Shown here: piece by piece, positions 45,280-54,770 of the stretch
Numbering within the stretch: position 1 is the first letter of the stretch
Layout: each line of letters opens with the position of its first letter
DNA from: Qipengyuania seohaensis
GTDB lineage: Bacteria; Pseudomonadota; Alphaproteobacteria; Sphingomonadales; Sphingomonadaceae
Reading direction: 5' to 3'
Length of the DNA stretch: 64,000 nucleotides
NCBI RefSeq assembly: GCF_002795865.1
Contig: NZ_CP024920.1
Location: forward strand, 2,825,001-2,889,000
Program-made: the position numbers and the translations under genes
The notes under the pieces: model-generated
Told to the model about the DNA's origin: nothing
The model's input: only the letters and a program-made list of their open reading frames with translations
Database searches by the model: none

Positions 45280-47889
45280 CTAGTTGCGCAGGCGTTCCAG
45301 CGCCTGCGCCATGGCCACGTAAAGCTTACCCATATCGCTGGAGAGCAAGGTCACGCTGATCGCGTTGCCGTCGCGCGTGGACAGGAGGTTGCGCAGCAAT
45401 GCCTCGAAGTCGTGGATGTAGCGGTTGGCGTGTTCCCGGAAGTCCGGATCCTCATCGTACAGCTCCGCAATTTCGCGCGCCTCGCCATTGTCGATCAGGC
45501 GGACAGCGCGGCGCGTGAAGATCCCGCGATCTCCGCGTAGATAGCTGGCCCACGCACTATCGGTGACTTCTGCCGATAGCGCCTTGGAAATATCGATCGC
45601 GTTGGAATTGAGGCTTTCCGTAATCAGCGCGACACGGCGCGAGAAATCGCTGTCGACACTGTCGGTGGCTTTCTCGCGCGCATGCGAGATGCGGGCTTCG
45701 AGATTGCCCGTAAGGTCGTTCAGGCGCTTGAGCTGGTCGCGCAGCTGCTTGGTCGCATCGCGAGCTGCATCCGTTGACCGCCTGCGCGCCTCGTCGAGAC
45801 GGGCGAGGGCGGTGTCGGTGTGTTCGGCCAGGGCATTGTCGATGGCTTCAGCGCTGCGTTCCGCAACCGACTTGGCGAGGTTTTCAACCCGCGCTGTTTC
45901 TTCGCTCTCGATTGCCGCCATCGCTTCGCGAGCACTGGTTTCCAAAGCCGCGATCGCTGTGCGCAATTCACCCTGAACGCGTTCTGCGAGCTGTTCGCTC
46001 TCGGCAGAAAGGGCTGTCACACCTGTTCGCAGGCGCTCGACGCTGTCGACCTGGGCCGCTGCGGTCTCTCCGAAGCCGGACTGGAAGTTCTCGAACCCTT
46101 CCATCGCCTCTTGCGTGCGGCGTTCGACGTCCGCCATACCTTCGGTCAGCGTATCACCCGATTGGCGGGCCTGCTCGAGCAGGTCGCGGATTTCCGTAGT
46201 CCGGCGCTCGATCTGGGCAAGGCGATCTTCCGACGCTGCCATGGCTACCGGCAAATCCTCGCGGCTCTGGCGCGCGCTCGCCTGTATCAGCTCGAGGAGG
46301 CGCACACTTGAATCGGTGAGAGTGGCGACAGCAGCGTCTGTCCCGTCGAGAGCCTCGCGGCTTCCGGCGAGTTTCTCGTTCAGAGCCTCGATAGCATTGG
46401 CGATGGTTTCGTTTGCTTCGCGACCCTGATCAGTGACCGTTTCGAATGTCGTTCCCAGGTCGGCGATCTTGTCGGCCAGCGCGTCGCCTTCAGCGGCGAT
46501 AACGGTCATCTGGTTGCGCTGGGCTTCGCGGCGTTCGGCAATTGCCTCGTCGATTGCTGCGAGTTTTGCGGCCAGCTCCTGGCTGATGCGATCCTGCGCT
46601 TCGCCAAGGGCTGCGAGGCGTTGCTCCGCCCCATGATCCAGTGCTTCGCCATTGGCCCTGATCTGGGTGTTGATCGTCTCTGCCCGCTCGAACAGCACGT
46701 TGAGGCGCGCAGTCGCCGCCTGGATAACGGCGGCGTCCATCTTCTCGATTTCAGCCACGGCACCGCTTAGGCGATCCTTCATTTCGGCGACCTGCGTGCT
46801 CCACGCATCCATTGCGCCTTCTTCGCCCTTGCGGATCGCGCCCGAGGCCTGCGCGGCTTCGACCCGCAGTGCAGTGAAACGTTCACGCATCGATGACAGG
46901 GCCAGCTCTTCCTCCGCATTGGCGGTCTGCTGGGCTTCGGCCAGTTCGCTACGCAGGGTTTCGGAGCGCGTGCGGATCGCCGCGAGTGCTTCCACTTCGC
47001 GACTGTCGAGATCTGCGCGTGCGGCATCGCTGCCTTCGCGAAGGGCTGCGAAACGTTCTTCGGCGATCCGTTCGAGATCGCCAGCCTGTGCGGAAAACGC
47101 TTCGACAGCTTCGTCGACCCGCTCGCGAAGGGAGGCGACCTGGCGCTCGCTGGCCGCACCGAATTCGTTGAGGCGCTCGAAACCCTCGACGAGCTTGTCG
47201 AGCTGTTCCTGTGCATTGCGTCCGGCGCCGCCGATCTGGTTTGTCACATCCTTGGCCGAAGTGGCGATGACGGGCAGGCTGTTACGCAAGCGGGTCATGT
47301 TGTCGAGAGCTGTAGAGCTGACGCTGGCGATCGCGTCGACCTGCTCGCCATTGTCACGCACGAGGCTTTGCAACCGGTCGGCATGCTCCGAAAGGCGTTC
47401 GCTTGCAGAGCGACCTGCGAATTCGAGATCGCGAGATTGGCTCTCGAGGAATTCGCGCGCGAGGCTCAGTTCGCGGTTCACGACTGCCAACTTGGCCTCG
47501 AGGCGGGCCGATTCTTCGGAGAGCGAGCGCGATACCTCACCGAAACGGCGGGCTTCCACGGTCGAATTGCGGCGCACAAGCATCAGCAGGGAAACGATCA
47601 GCAGGACCGGAATGGCCCATGCCGTGATCCATGCACTCCATTGCTGAGGCGTCCCCCCGGCAAGAATTTCCGCGCGATGCGCCCAGGCGTAGAAGCCGCT
47701 CCATGCTGCAGTCAGAATGGCGGCGAGGGCAGGGGCAATCCACCCGGCGCGCGACATAGGCTCGGGCTCTTCGTCGAACCATTCCTCGGTTTCGACAAAT
47801 TCCTCTTGAAGTTCAAGAGCTTCCGGCTCCTGCACCGCTTCGGCTGCAGGCTCACCCTCGACGACACTGATGTGCGAACGCTTTCTCAT
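45280..47889 (-). CDS. large membrane-anchored coiled-coil protein
   Basis: 869 residues with no family I can name. The acidic N-terminus (about 1-48) is followed by two hydrophobic helices, roughly 55-73 and 82-104. Then comes an almost continuous Ala/Glu/Arg-rich helical region of some 600 residues with heptad-like spacing and many LxxxxE repeats. A more compact end follows with RRVALITESLNSNAIDISK and FEALLRNLLSTRDG. Architecture resembles chemoreceptor-like or scaffold proteins, but no HAMP or methyl-accepting hairpin signature was recognised. The start MRKRSHIS was chosen; a longer frame adds six unsupported residues. It is divergent from the Hpt-like gene. Confidence 0.75.
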   Translation of the reverse strand: MRKRSHISVVEGEPAAEAVQEPEALELQEEFVETEEWFDEEPEPMSRAGWIAPALAAILTAAWSGFYAWAHRAEILAGGTPQQWSAWITAWAIPVLLIVSLLMLVRRNSTVEARRFGEVSRSLSEESARLEAKLAVVNRELSLAREFLESQSRDLEFAGRSASERLSEHADRLQSLVRDNGEQVDAIASVSSTALDNMTRLRNSLPVIATSAKDVTNQIGGAGRNAQEQLDKLVEGFERLNEFGAASERQVASLRERVDEAVEAFSAQAGDLERIAEERFAALREGSDAARADLDSREVEALAAIRTRSETLRSELAEAQQTANAEEELALSSMRERFTALRVEAAQASGAIRKGEEGAMDAWSTQVAEMKDRLSGAVAEIEKMDAAVIQAATARLNVLFERAETINTQIRANGEALDHGAEQRLAALGEAQDRISQELAAKLAAIDEAIAERREAQRNQMTVIAAEGDALADKIADLGTTFETVTDQGREANETIANAIEALNEKLAGSREALDGTDAAVATLTDSSVRLLELIQASARQSREDLPVAMAASEDRLAQIERRTTEIRDLLEQARQSGDTLTEGMADVERRTQEAMEGFENFQSGFGETAAAQVDSVERLRTGVTALSAESEQLAERVQGELRTAIAALETSAREAMAAIESEETARVENLAKSVAERSAEAIDNALAEHTDTALARLDEARRRSTDAARDATKQLRDQLKRLNDLTGNLEARISHAREKATDSVDSDFSRRVALITESLNSNAIDISKALSAEVTDSAWASYLRGDRGIFTRRAVRLIDNGEAREIAELYDEDPDFREHANRYIHDFEALLRNLLSTRDGNAISVTLLSSDMGKLYVAMAQALERLRN

Positions 47890-47961
47890 AGTCGGCAAGG
47901 CTACCACTTTTGCCGTATCCTTAAAGCCTCTTTAACTCGGTTCGCCGTATTTCGCAGGCCC

Positions 47962-48261
47962 ATGGCTTACCATTCTGCCAGTTTTGACAGTGCCTTGGCC
48001 AAGGCAGCCGGCGAGGACGCCGCGATCGCAGGAGAGCTGCGCGCCGCCTTTCTTGGCAGTGTCGAACAGCGACTGGACCTGCTGAAACGCGCTCGTTGCG
48101 ATGCAAACTGGTACCAGGCGGCAGAGCGCCTGCGGGGCCTTGCGGCCAGCTTCGCGGCTGACGAGTTGATGGATTTGGCCCAAGGAGCTCTGCAAGCAGC
48201 GCCGGGAGAGCCAACGGTCATCAGCTCGATCGAGGCGTTTATCCATAAATTCGGGGAATAG
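47962..48261 (+). CDS. Hpt-like four-helix protein lacking the phospho-histidine
   Basis: 99 residues. The region AAERLRGLAASFAADEL aligns with the Hpt signature AHxLKGSAxxxGAxxL, but the histidine position is Glu55. The remaining helices fit a histidine-phosphotransfer bundle (ELRAAFLGSVEQRLDLL and the final helix). It is probably unable to carry phosphate and may act as a docking or decoy domain, which is inference. It starts at MAYHSASF; the open frame upstream overlaps the divergent coiled-coil gene. The next gene begins 80 bases on. Confidence 0.6.
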   Translation: MAYHSASFDSALAKAAGEDAAIAGELRAAFLGSVEQRLDLLKRARCDANWYQAAERLRGLAASFAADELMDLAQGALQAAPGEPTVISSIEAFIHKFGE

Positions 48262-48341
48262 GCGAGGGCGGCAAAGCTCGCTGCTTTCCACTCTTGCGCT
48301 GTGCTTCTAAGGTCGGCCCACGTCGTCGGAGAACATAAGTC

Positions 48342-49520
48342 GTGCGCATTGCCTTGCTGTCTACTCTCGACCGGGATCCCAGGCCCGGACGGATGAGACC
48401 GGCTTTCGTCCCCTTCGCAGGGGCCCGTGTCATCGACCGCCAGCTCGACCTTGCTCTCTCGCTTGGATGCGAGGCGGTGGCCTGCATGGCCGATGGTATC
48501 GGCCGTGAAGTGATCGAATTGCAGCACCGTGCAGAACGTGCAGGTGCCAAGTTCATGGCGCTGCGTGAACCGGCAAAGCTGTCGGGCCTGGTAACTGCGA
48601 CCGACGAGATATTGGTAATCGCTTCCGGCGTATTACCAGATGCTGCCACGACAGAACGTCTGCTGACGAAGCCTGCCGTTATCGCTTTTCCCGCGGACAT
48701 AGCGGTTCCCGCCGGTTTCGAGCGGATCGATCCCGAATTCGCCTGGAGCGGAGTGCTGCTGACACGGGGCAATCTGGTAGAGCGTCTCGTCGAAATGGAG
48801 CCGGATATCGACGTCCCGTCGGTCCTGATGCGGCTTGCGCTTCAATCCGGGACGAGGCTTGTTCCTGCAGAACGTAAACTCGTGGACGAAAACGACTGGA
48901 CGATCGACGCGACGCGCGAAGGGCTGGCCGCCAGGGAATTGCGCTGGATCGAGGCACAGCGCGAACCTGTGTCCTTCCATGCCCCGGGTATTGCGATTGC
49001 AGAGCGCGCGGGGACGCGTCTCGCACGAGACATAGTGGGTGGACGCGGGGAGAACGGTCCGGTGGTCGCATCGGGCGTGTTCACGCTTTTCTCGATCGCT
49101 GCAGGTGCGTTCTCCATGCCAGCTGTCGGCCTGGCGCTGGTGACGATGGCTGCCTTGTTTGCGCGTATGGGACGTGTCGTCGAACGCGTAGCCAACAAGG
49201 GACAGGTCGCCGCCAAGCGTAGCCCGTTGCTCAAGCTCCTCGAATCTTCTTTAGATGTAATTTTCATCCTATTGATATACTTGGCATCATCCGAGGAAAG
49301 TGAACTCACGCGGGTTTTCGTCCCGCTCGTTCTGCTTGGCCTTCTTAGGCTCGGGGAACGGCACGGGAGCGAAGTTTGGAGGCGCACCTACGCCGACCGG
49401 ATATTGCTTGGCTTCCTGCTTGCTCCGGCTGCTTTCCTCGGCTTCGGCGCTCAAGCTGCTGCCGCCATTGCCTTGCTTGTTCTCGTCACCAGGTTTTTCG
49501 GGCCCTTTCGCAAGGACTAA
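48342..49520 (+). CDS. nucleotidyltransferase-like/membrane two-domain protein
   Basis: 392 residues in two parts. The N-terminal part, to about residue 230, resembles a nucleotidyltransferase-type Rossmann domain (FVPFAGARVIDRQLDLALSL) without the usual GxGxR loop. The C-terminal part has about five membrane helices. Its KRSPLLKLLESSLDVIF stretch recalls the SxxGxxLDxxxD end of CDP-alcohol phosphatidyltransferases, but the first Asp pair and one other are missing. It could be an inactive relative of bifunctional CDP-alcohol enzymes; that is a low-confidence inference. GTG start with CGGAGAA upstream. Confidence 0.55.
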   Translation: MRIALLSTLDRDPRPGRMRPAFVPFAGARVIDRQLDLALSLGCEAVACMADGIGREVIELQHRAERAGAKFMALREPAKLSGLVTATDEILVIASGVLPDAATTERLLTKPAVIAFPADIAVPAGFERIDPEFAWSGVLLTRGNLVERLVEMEPDIDVPSVLMRLALQSGTRLVPAERKLVDENDWTIDATREGLAARELRWIEAQREPVSFHAPGIAIAERAGTRLARDIVGGRGENGPVVASGVFTLFSIAAGAFSMPAVGLALVTMAALFARMGRVVERVANKGQVAAKRSPLLKLLESSLDVIFILLIYLASSEESELTRVFVPLVLLGLLRLGERHGSEVWRRTYADRILLGFLLAPAAFLGFGAQAAAAIALLVLVTRFFGPFRKD

Positions 49521-49561
49521 CCCCGAATTAACCAACGAACTGCTACGCGCGGAGAATGATG

Positions 49562-50518
49562 ATGGCGAAGGACTTTGCTGGGACCAGGGATGACGCTGAG
49601 GGTGACCTGCGTGCTGCGCTGTCCCGCGGCGACCAGACGCTTTCGCGCATCGAACCTATTCTCGGACATTTGCTGTCCACGCCCGACCATTCGCTGTTCA
49701 GCGACGAGATCCTTGCCCGCTTGCGCGGCATGCTCAACGATCTCGCCTGGCAGATCCTTCGGGTACAGGCGCAGGCAACGGGTCAATCGGGGAGGGAGGC
49801 TTTTGCCGAACGCCACGGTGAGGCTCTGGCGATGCACTTACAGGCCAATTCCGCCTTGCTGTCGCACTGCCACGCCTTGGCGGTAGAATGGCAACTTACC
49901 GAAAGGCTCGAAGCGCAATACGGGATCGATCCGGTGCTCTCGCCCGAGTTGCAGAAACTGATCGCCAGCGAAAACGCCGCGACTGCCAGCACAGCGATGT
50001 CTGCGCTGGCTGCGCAGGCACGCTTTGTACAGGCACAGCGGCGTATGGAATTGCCCTTGTCCGAATTGCCGGGCGATCTCTTTCACCAGGTCCTGCTCAC
50101 GTGGCGTGACTATAACGGCGGGCGGGCATCCGATGCGCTGACCCGTGCCGAAGCGAAGCTACGCAGCGATTTCGACGAAGGATCGGGGAGGCTCGCGCTC
50201 ATGGCACGCCTCGCTGCCGGTCTGGGACGGAGCTTGGAAGATGCACTCCTGCCGGAAAAGGCTGGCGTAGGGCTCTTCCTGACGGTGCTCGGTGCGAAGT
50301 CGGGCCAGGAGCGCACGCTTGTGGTGCTGGCAACCAATGCAAGGCAGGTCACGCGCCTCGCCCTGAGCCTCAGGTCCGCCGGCCTTGCCCCGTCGCAGGT
50401 CGACGAAGTCCTGCTCCAGCTCCATCCCCAAGCGGCACCCGTGCCGGGTCTGGCAAACCTGACTGCGAGCGAAGCGCGCTCCATGCTTTCCGATGCCGCG
50501 CCGGAGATCGGCGGATGA
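49562..50518 (+). CDS. hypothetical alpha-helical protein
   Basis: 318 residues, no recognised family, no signal peptide or membrane segment. It is mostly predicted helix with frequent Leu, Ala and Arg (DEILARLRGMLNDLAWQILR, SDALTRAEAKLRSDFDEG). A Ser-rich mid region (ASTAMSALAAQ) and a more compact C-terminal third follow. Three ATG codons in a row are possible starts; the third has best spacing from GGAG. Its stop overlaps the kinase-like gene by four bases, so the two proteins are probably made together and may interact. Confidence 0.6.
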   Translation: MAKDFAGTRDDAEGDLRAALSRGDQTLSRIEPILGHLLSTPDHSLFSDEILARLRGMLNDLAWQILRVQAQATGQSGREAFAERHGEALAMHLQANSALLSHCHALAVEWQLTERLEAQYGIDPVLSPELQKLIASENAATASTAMSALAAQARFVQAQRRMELPLSELPGDLFHQVLLTWRDYNGGRASDALTRAEAKLRSDFDEGSGRLALMARLAAGLGRSLEDALLPEKAGVGLFLTVLGAKSGQERTLVVLATNARQVTRLALSLRSAGLAPSQVDEVLLQLHPQAAPVPGLANLTASEARSMLSDAAPEIGG

Positions 50519-51939
50519 ACGTGACCACCAGACATATCGCCGAAGGGCGTAGCGACGAGGAAGATCGCCTCACGGAGGCAAGCGGCGTCCTTGCGCAGCT
50601 CAACCGCGATTGCGGAGGAAGCCTCGGCTCTACCATCGCAATTCCAGGGCTCCTTTCGCTGGTGGAGAAAGCGCGGTCCTACGGGCTCAAGCTTGCGCGT
50701 CAATTCGAGGCGATCGATGGCGAGAACCGCATCACTGCCTGGGCCGAAATTACGCCAATCAATGGCGGTGACAGTGGCTGCGAGATCGTCATCGAGAGTT
50801 GGCAGAGCGAACAATTGCCACCCGACAACGAGATCGATGCGGATCGACGCAAGATCGAGGTCAATCGCCACCTTGCCGAATGCACGGCAAGGCTCGACAG
50901 CAATCAAGCGATCCTGTCGGTCGATACGGAAGCGGCGGATCTGGCGGATTTTCGCAATCGCTCGCTCGCGGCGTTCGGGCAGCCTTGGACGGACCTCGTC
51001 GACTTGCCCACCAAGGACTACGAACAACCCCTGCACTGGCGCCTCCTCGACGGGGCGCAGTGCCGTATTCCGGGTTCGAAGCGACAGTGGACCGCCCACC
51101 TAGAGCCGTTGGGCAAGGGAGAACCGGGTAGCGCGGGCTTCGTCCTGCACCTCGCGGCCAGCACTCCGATGTCGGATCATGACGCCGGAGATCAGGCAGA
51201 CACCCCCTCGCTCGGCAAGGATCTGACTCCGGTTCTGCGGCAGCCGATCAATCGGATCATCGCCAACGCGGAAACCATCCGGACCAAGCTTGCAGGGCCT
51301 CTCGCGGAGGAATACAGCCAGTACGCGGCAGACATCGCCAGCGCGGGCCAGCATCTTCTCGCCTTGGTGGACGACCTTTCCGACCTGGAAATCGTGGAAT
51401 CGGAAGACTTCGTCACTGCTCCGGATCGCATCGACCTTGCCGATGTCGCTCGCCGAGCGTGCGGTATCCTAGGGGTTAGGGCGCAGGAGCGTGGGATTAC
51501 GCTCGTGCCGCCAGTGGAAGGCGAGAGCCAGCTGGCAATCGCCGAATTCCGCAGGGTGCTCCAGATCCTGTTGAACCTTGTGGGCAACGCTATCCGCTAC
51601 TCCCCGGAAGGCAGCCAGGTCTGGTTGCGTCTCGACCAGATCGGATCGCGCGCGCTCATCACCGTGGCCGATCAGGGGCATGGACTGGAAGTAGACCAGC
51701 AGGCCCGTGTCTTCGAAAAGTTCGAGCGTCTCGGCCGCAGCGGCGATGGGGGATCGGGTCTTGGCCTCTATATCTCGCGCCGGATCGCGCGTGCGATGGA
51801 CGGTGACCTGACCGTTGAAAGCGCGCCCGGGTTGGGTGCACGCTTCACCCTGTCGGTTCCGGCTGCCGAGGACTTGCGCAGTAAAAGGCGCGATGGTCCG
51901 GGCTCTTCCGTGCCGGACAAGGACAACACGGACAGTTGA
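50515..51939 (+). CDS. histidine kinase-like protein without phospho-acceptor histidine
   Basis: 474 residues, no membrane segment. An N-terminal region of unknown type, with a PAS-like stretch around 110-210, is followed by a HisKA-like helix pair and a GHKL ATPase domain. ATPase motifs are intact: Asn358 in LVGNAIRY, Asp386 in DQGHG and GLGLYISRRI (from 415). In the HisKA helix, however, the usual SHELRTP reads TPVLRQP, with Pro239 where His should be. It therefore cannot autophosphorylate in the standard way and may be a regulatory pseudokinase. It is coupled to the preceding helical protein. A strong bidirectional terminator lies directly after it. Confidence 0.8.
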   Translation: MNVTTRHIAEGRSDEEDRLTEASGVLAQLNRDCGGSLGSTIAIPGLLSLVEKARSYGLKLARQFEAIDGENRITAWAEITPINGGDSGCEIVIESWQSEQLPPDNEIDADRRKIEVNRHLAECTARLDSNQAILSVDTEAADLADFRNRSLAAFGQPWTDLVDLPTKDYEQPLHWRLLDGAQCRIPGSKRQWTAHLEPLGKGEPGSAGFVLHLAASTPMSDHDAGDQADTPSLGKDLTPVLRQPINRIIANAETIRTKLAGPLAEEYSQYAADIASAGQHLLALVDDLSDLEIVESEDFVTAPDRIDLADVARRACGILGVRAQERGITLVPPVEGESQLAIAEFRRVLQILLNLVGNAIRYSPEGSQVWLRLDQIGSRALITVADQGHGLEVDQQARVFEKFERLGRSGDGGSGLGLYISRRIARAMDGDLTVESAPGLGARFTLSVPAAEDLRSKRRDGPGSSVPDKDNTDS

Positions 51940-51943
51940 TACG

Positions 51944-51981
51944 AAAAAGGGGCGCCGAAGCGCCCCTGATCCGATTTTTTT
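51944..51981. terminator. bidirectional Rho-independent terminator
   Basis: Eight-base arms AGGGGCGC and GCGCCCCT with a CGAA loop. A run of seven T follows on the plus strand after a short gap, and five T follow directly on the minus strand. It serves the kinase-like gene and, more strongly, gltA. Confidence 0.9.
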
Positions 51982-51989
51982 GGTATGTC

Positions 51990-53276
51990 TTAGCGCTTCG
52001 ACATCGGCACGTAATCGCGCTCGGTCGGGCCAGTGTAGAGCTGGCGCGGACGGCCGATCACCTGTGCGGGATCGGAGATCATCTCGTTCCACTGCGCGAC
52101 CCAACCCACGGTACGGGCGAGGGCGAAGAGCGCGGTGAACATTGTGGTCGGGAAGCCGATCGAATTGAGGATGATCCCGGAGTAGAAGTCCACGTTCGGG
52201 AAGAGCTTCTTTTCCTTGAAATAATCGTCGTTCAACGCGAGTTCCTCGAGCTGGAGAGCGGTTTCGAAGACCGGGTCGTTGACGTTCAGCGCGTCGAACA
52301 CTTCGCGCAGGGTCTTCTGCATGACCGTGGCGCGTGGATCGTAGTTCTTGTAGACGCGGTGACCGAAGCCCATCAGACGGAACGGATCGTTCTTGTCCTT
52401 GGCACGCTCGATGTAGTGCGGAATGCGATCGGGTGATCCGATTTCCTGCAGCATGTTCAATGCCGCTTCGTTTGCGCCGCCGTGCGCGGGACCCCAGAGG
52501 CAAGCAATGCCGGCAGCGATGCATGCAAACGGGTTCGCGCCCGATGACCCTGCGAGGCGCACGGTCGAGGTCGATGCGTTCTGTTCGTGGTCGGCGTGGA
52601 GGATGAAGATGCGGTCCATCGCGCGTTCGATGGCCGGGTGCACTTCATATTCCTCGGCCGGAACGCCGAAGGTCATGCGCAGGAAGTTGCCCGTGTAGCT
52701 GAGGTCGTTCTTCGGGTGAAGGAACGGCTGACCCACGGCATACTTGTACGCCATCGCTGCGATCGTCGGCATCTTGGCGATGAGGCGGTGGCTGGCGATC
52801 TTGCGCTGCTCGGGATCCGAAATGTCGGTGCTGTCGTGGTAGAATGCCGAGAGAGCGCCGACGACACCACACATGATGGCCATCGGGTGCGCATCGCGGC
52901 GGAAACCCTGATAGAACTGGCGCAGCTGGTCGTGGACCATGGTGTGGCGCGTGATCGTGTAGGTGAAGTCGTCGAGCTCATCATGCGATGGCAGTTCGCC
53001 ATTCAGCAACAGGTAGCTGACTTCCATGAAGCTGGAATGTTCCGCCAGCTGTCCGATCGGATAGCCGCGGTGCAGCAGTACGCCTTCTTCGCCGTCGATA
53101 TAGGTCAGCGCGCTTTCGCAGCTGGCGGTGGACTTGAAGCCGGGATCGTAGGTGAACTTGCCGGTGGTGCCATAAAGCTTGCGGATGTCGACGACATCCG
53201 GACCAACACTGCCTTCCAGCACGGGGAAGGTTTGGCTTTGTCCGCCTAGATCGAGAGTTGCCTGTTTATCGGCCAC
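51990..53276 (-). CDS. gltA: citrate synthase
   Basis: First enzyme of the TCA cycle, condensing acetyl-CoA and oxaloacetate; 428 residues, type II hexameric form. Catalytic segments visible are [17 protein letters not shown] and [15 protein letters not shown], both with active-site His. The N-terminal domain is the one found in Gram-negative, NADH-sensitive enzymes. GTG start with GAGGAGA about eight bases before it. It is 14 bases downstream of gltX, so the two are likely one transcript, as often seen in sphingomonads. Confidence 0.96.
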   Translation of the reverse strand: MADKQATLDLGGQSQTFPVLEGSVGPDVVDIRKLYGTTGKFTYDPGFKSTASCESALTYIDGEEGVLLHRGYPIGQLAEHSSFMEVSYLLLNGELPSHDELDDFTYTITRHTMVHDQLRQFYQGFRRDAHPMAIMCGVVGALSAFYHDSTDISDPEQRKIASHRLIAKMPTIAAMAYKYAVGQPFLHPKNDLSYTGNFLRMTFGVPAEEYEVHPAIERAMDRIFILHADHEQNASTSTVRLAGSSGANPFACIAAGIACLWGPAHGGANEAALNMLQEIGSPDRIPHYIERAKDKNDPFRLMGFGHRVYKNYDPRATVMQKTLREVFDALNVNDPVFETALQLEELALNDDYFKEKKLFPNVDFYSGIILNSIGFPTTMFTALFALARTVGWVAQWNEMISDPAQVIGRPRQLYTGPTERDYVPMSKR

Positions 53277-53290
53277 GCGAGTCTCCTCAG

Positions 53291-54742
53291 TCAGTTTTGC
53301 CCGATGCCTGCCGGGGAGGCCTGCGCGTCGATCCGCGCGAGAGATTCCTCCTTGCCCAACAGGACCAGAACATCGAAAATTCCGGGCGACGTGGTCGTGC
53401 CCGTGAGTGCGGCGCGCAGCGGCTGCGCGAGCTTGCCAAGGCCCAGTTCAAGCGCCTCGGCATACGATTTCGTAGTGGCTTCGAGAGCCTCGATTGTCCA
53501 GCTATTTTCCGCCTTTAGAAGCTCGGAAAGGCCGGCCAGGCGGGCACGTGCATCGTCGTCAAGGAGGCCCTGAGCCTTTTCGCTCATCTCCAACGGTCGC
53601 TTCTTGAACAAAAAGGCTGCACCTTCAGCGAGTTCGTGAACGGTCTTTGCACGCGGTTTTAGGACCGGCATGGCCTCGGCGAGTATCTCTGTCTCGTCCG
53701 GCTTGCCAATCTCCTGCGCTACCAGCTCGGCCAGCCGCTGGTCCTCGGCTTCGCGAATGTAATGAGCGTTGAGATTTTGCAGTTTCTTGATGTCGAAACG
53801 GGCAGCGCTCTTGCCGACCCCGTCGAGGTCGAACAGCTGGATCGCCTCGTCGCGCGTGATTTCCTCGCGGTCGCCATGACCCCAGCCGAGGCGAAGCAGG
53901 TAGTTGAAAAGCGCTTCGGGCAGGACGCCTTCGTCGTCGCGATAAGCCTCGACGCCGATTGCGCCATGCCGCTTGGACATTTTGGCGCCGTCGGACCCGT
54001 GGATCAGGGGAACGTGGGCGTAAACGGGATCGGGCCAGTTGCCCTCGATCTCGTCCATTGCGCGAATGATCGGAAGCTGACGGAACGCGTTGTTGAGGTG
54101 ATCGTCACCGCGGATGATGTGCGTAACGCCCATGTCGTGGTCATCGACGACCACGGCGAGCATGTAGGTCGGAGTGCCGTCTGCGCGCAGGAGGATGTAG
54201 TCGTCGATCTCGGCATTCTGCACGGTAACTTCGCCTTGCACGGCATCCTTGATCGTCGTCGCGCCTTCGGTCGGGACCTTCAGGCGAACCGTAAAGGGAG
54301 TTCCTTCAGGAGCTTCCGATGCATCCCGGTCACGCCAGCGGCGATCGTAGCGCATCGGCTGCTTGTTGGCGCGCTGTTCGGCGCGCATCTGCTCCAGTTC
54401 TTCCGGCGTCGCAAAGCATTTGTAGGCATGACCCGCCTTGAGGAGCTTATGCGCGACATTGGCATGACGCTCCGCACGATCGGATTGGAAGACGGGCGGC
54501 TCGTCATAATCGAGGCCCAGCCAGTCGAGACCTTCGAGGATCTTGTCGATCGCCTCCTGGGTGCTGCGCTTCTTGTCGGTATCTTCGATCCGCAACAGCG
54601 CCTTGCCACCGTGATGGCGGGCGAATAGCCAGTTGAAAAGTGCAGTACGGGCTCCGCCGATGTGCAGGAATCCGGTCGGCGAGGGGGCAAAGCGGGTCAC
54701 GACTTGCTTTGCGCTGGTACCTGCCGCGGTTTCACTTGCCAT
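53291..54742 (-). CDS. gltX: glutamate--tRNA ligase
   Basis: Class I aminoacyl-tRNA synthetase charging tRNA-Glu, 483 residues. The HIGH-type motif reads HIGGAR in the Rossmann domain and the KMSKS-type motif reads KMSKRHG. The C-terminal all-helical anticodon domain is present. The start [10 protein letters not shown] is supported by GGAAAG upstream; the open frame that extends further belongs to the divergent comEC region. It precedes gltA. Confidence 0.95.
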   Translation of the reverse strand: MASETAAGTSAKQVVTRFAPSPTGFLHIGGARTALFNWLFARHHGGKALLRIEDTDKKRSTQEAIDKILEGLDWLGLDYDEPPVFQSDRAERHANVAHKLLKAGHAYKCFATPEELEQMRAEQRANKQPMRYDRRWRDRDASEAPEGTPFTVRLKVPTEGATTIKDAVQGEVTVQNAEIDDYILLRADGTPTYMLAVVVDDHDMGVTHIIRGDDHLNNAFRQLPIIRAMDEIEGNWPDPVYAHVPLIHGSDGAKMSKRHGAIGVEAYRDDEGVLPEALFNYLLRLGWGHGDREEITRDEAIQLFDLDGVGKSAARFDIKKLQNLNAHYIREAEDQRLAELVAQEIGKPDETEILAEAMPVLKPRAKTVHELAEGAAFLFKKRPLEMSEKAQGLLDDDARARLAGLSELLKAENSWTIEALEATTKSYAEALELGLGKLAQPLRAALTGTTTSPGIFDVLVLLGKEESLARIDAQASPAGIGQN

Positions 54743-54770
54743 CTGCTTTTCTTTCCTTTCAAAGACTTCC

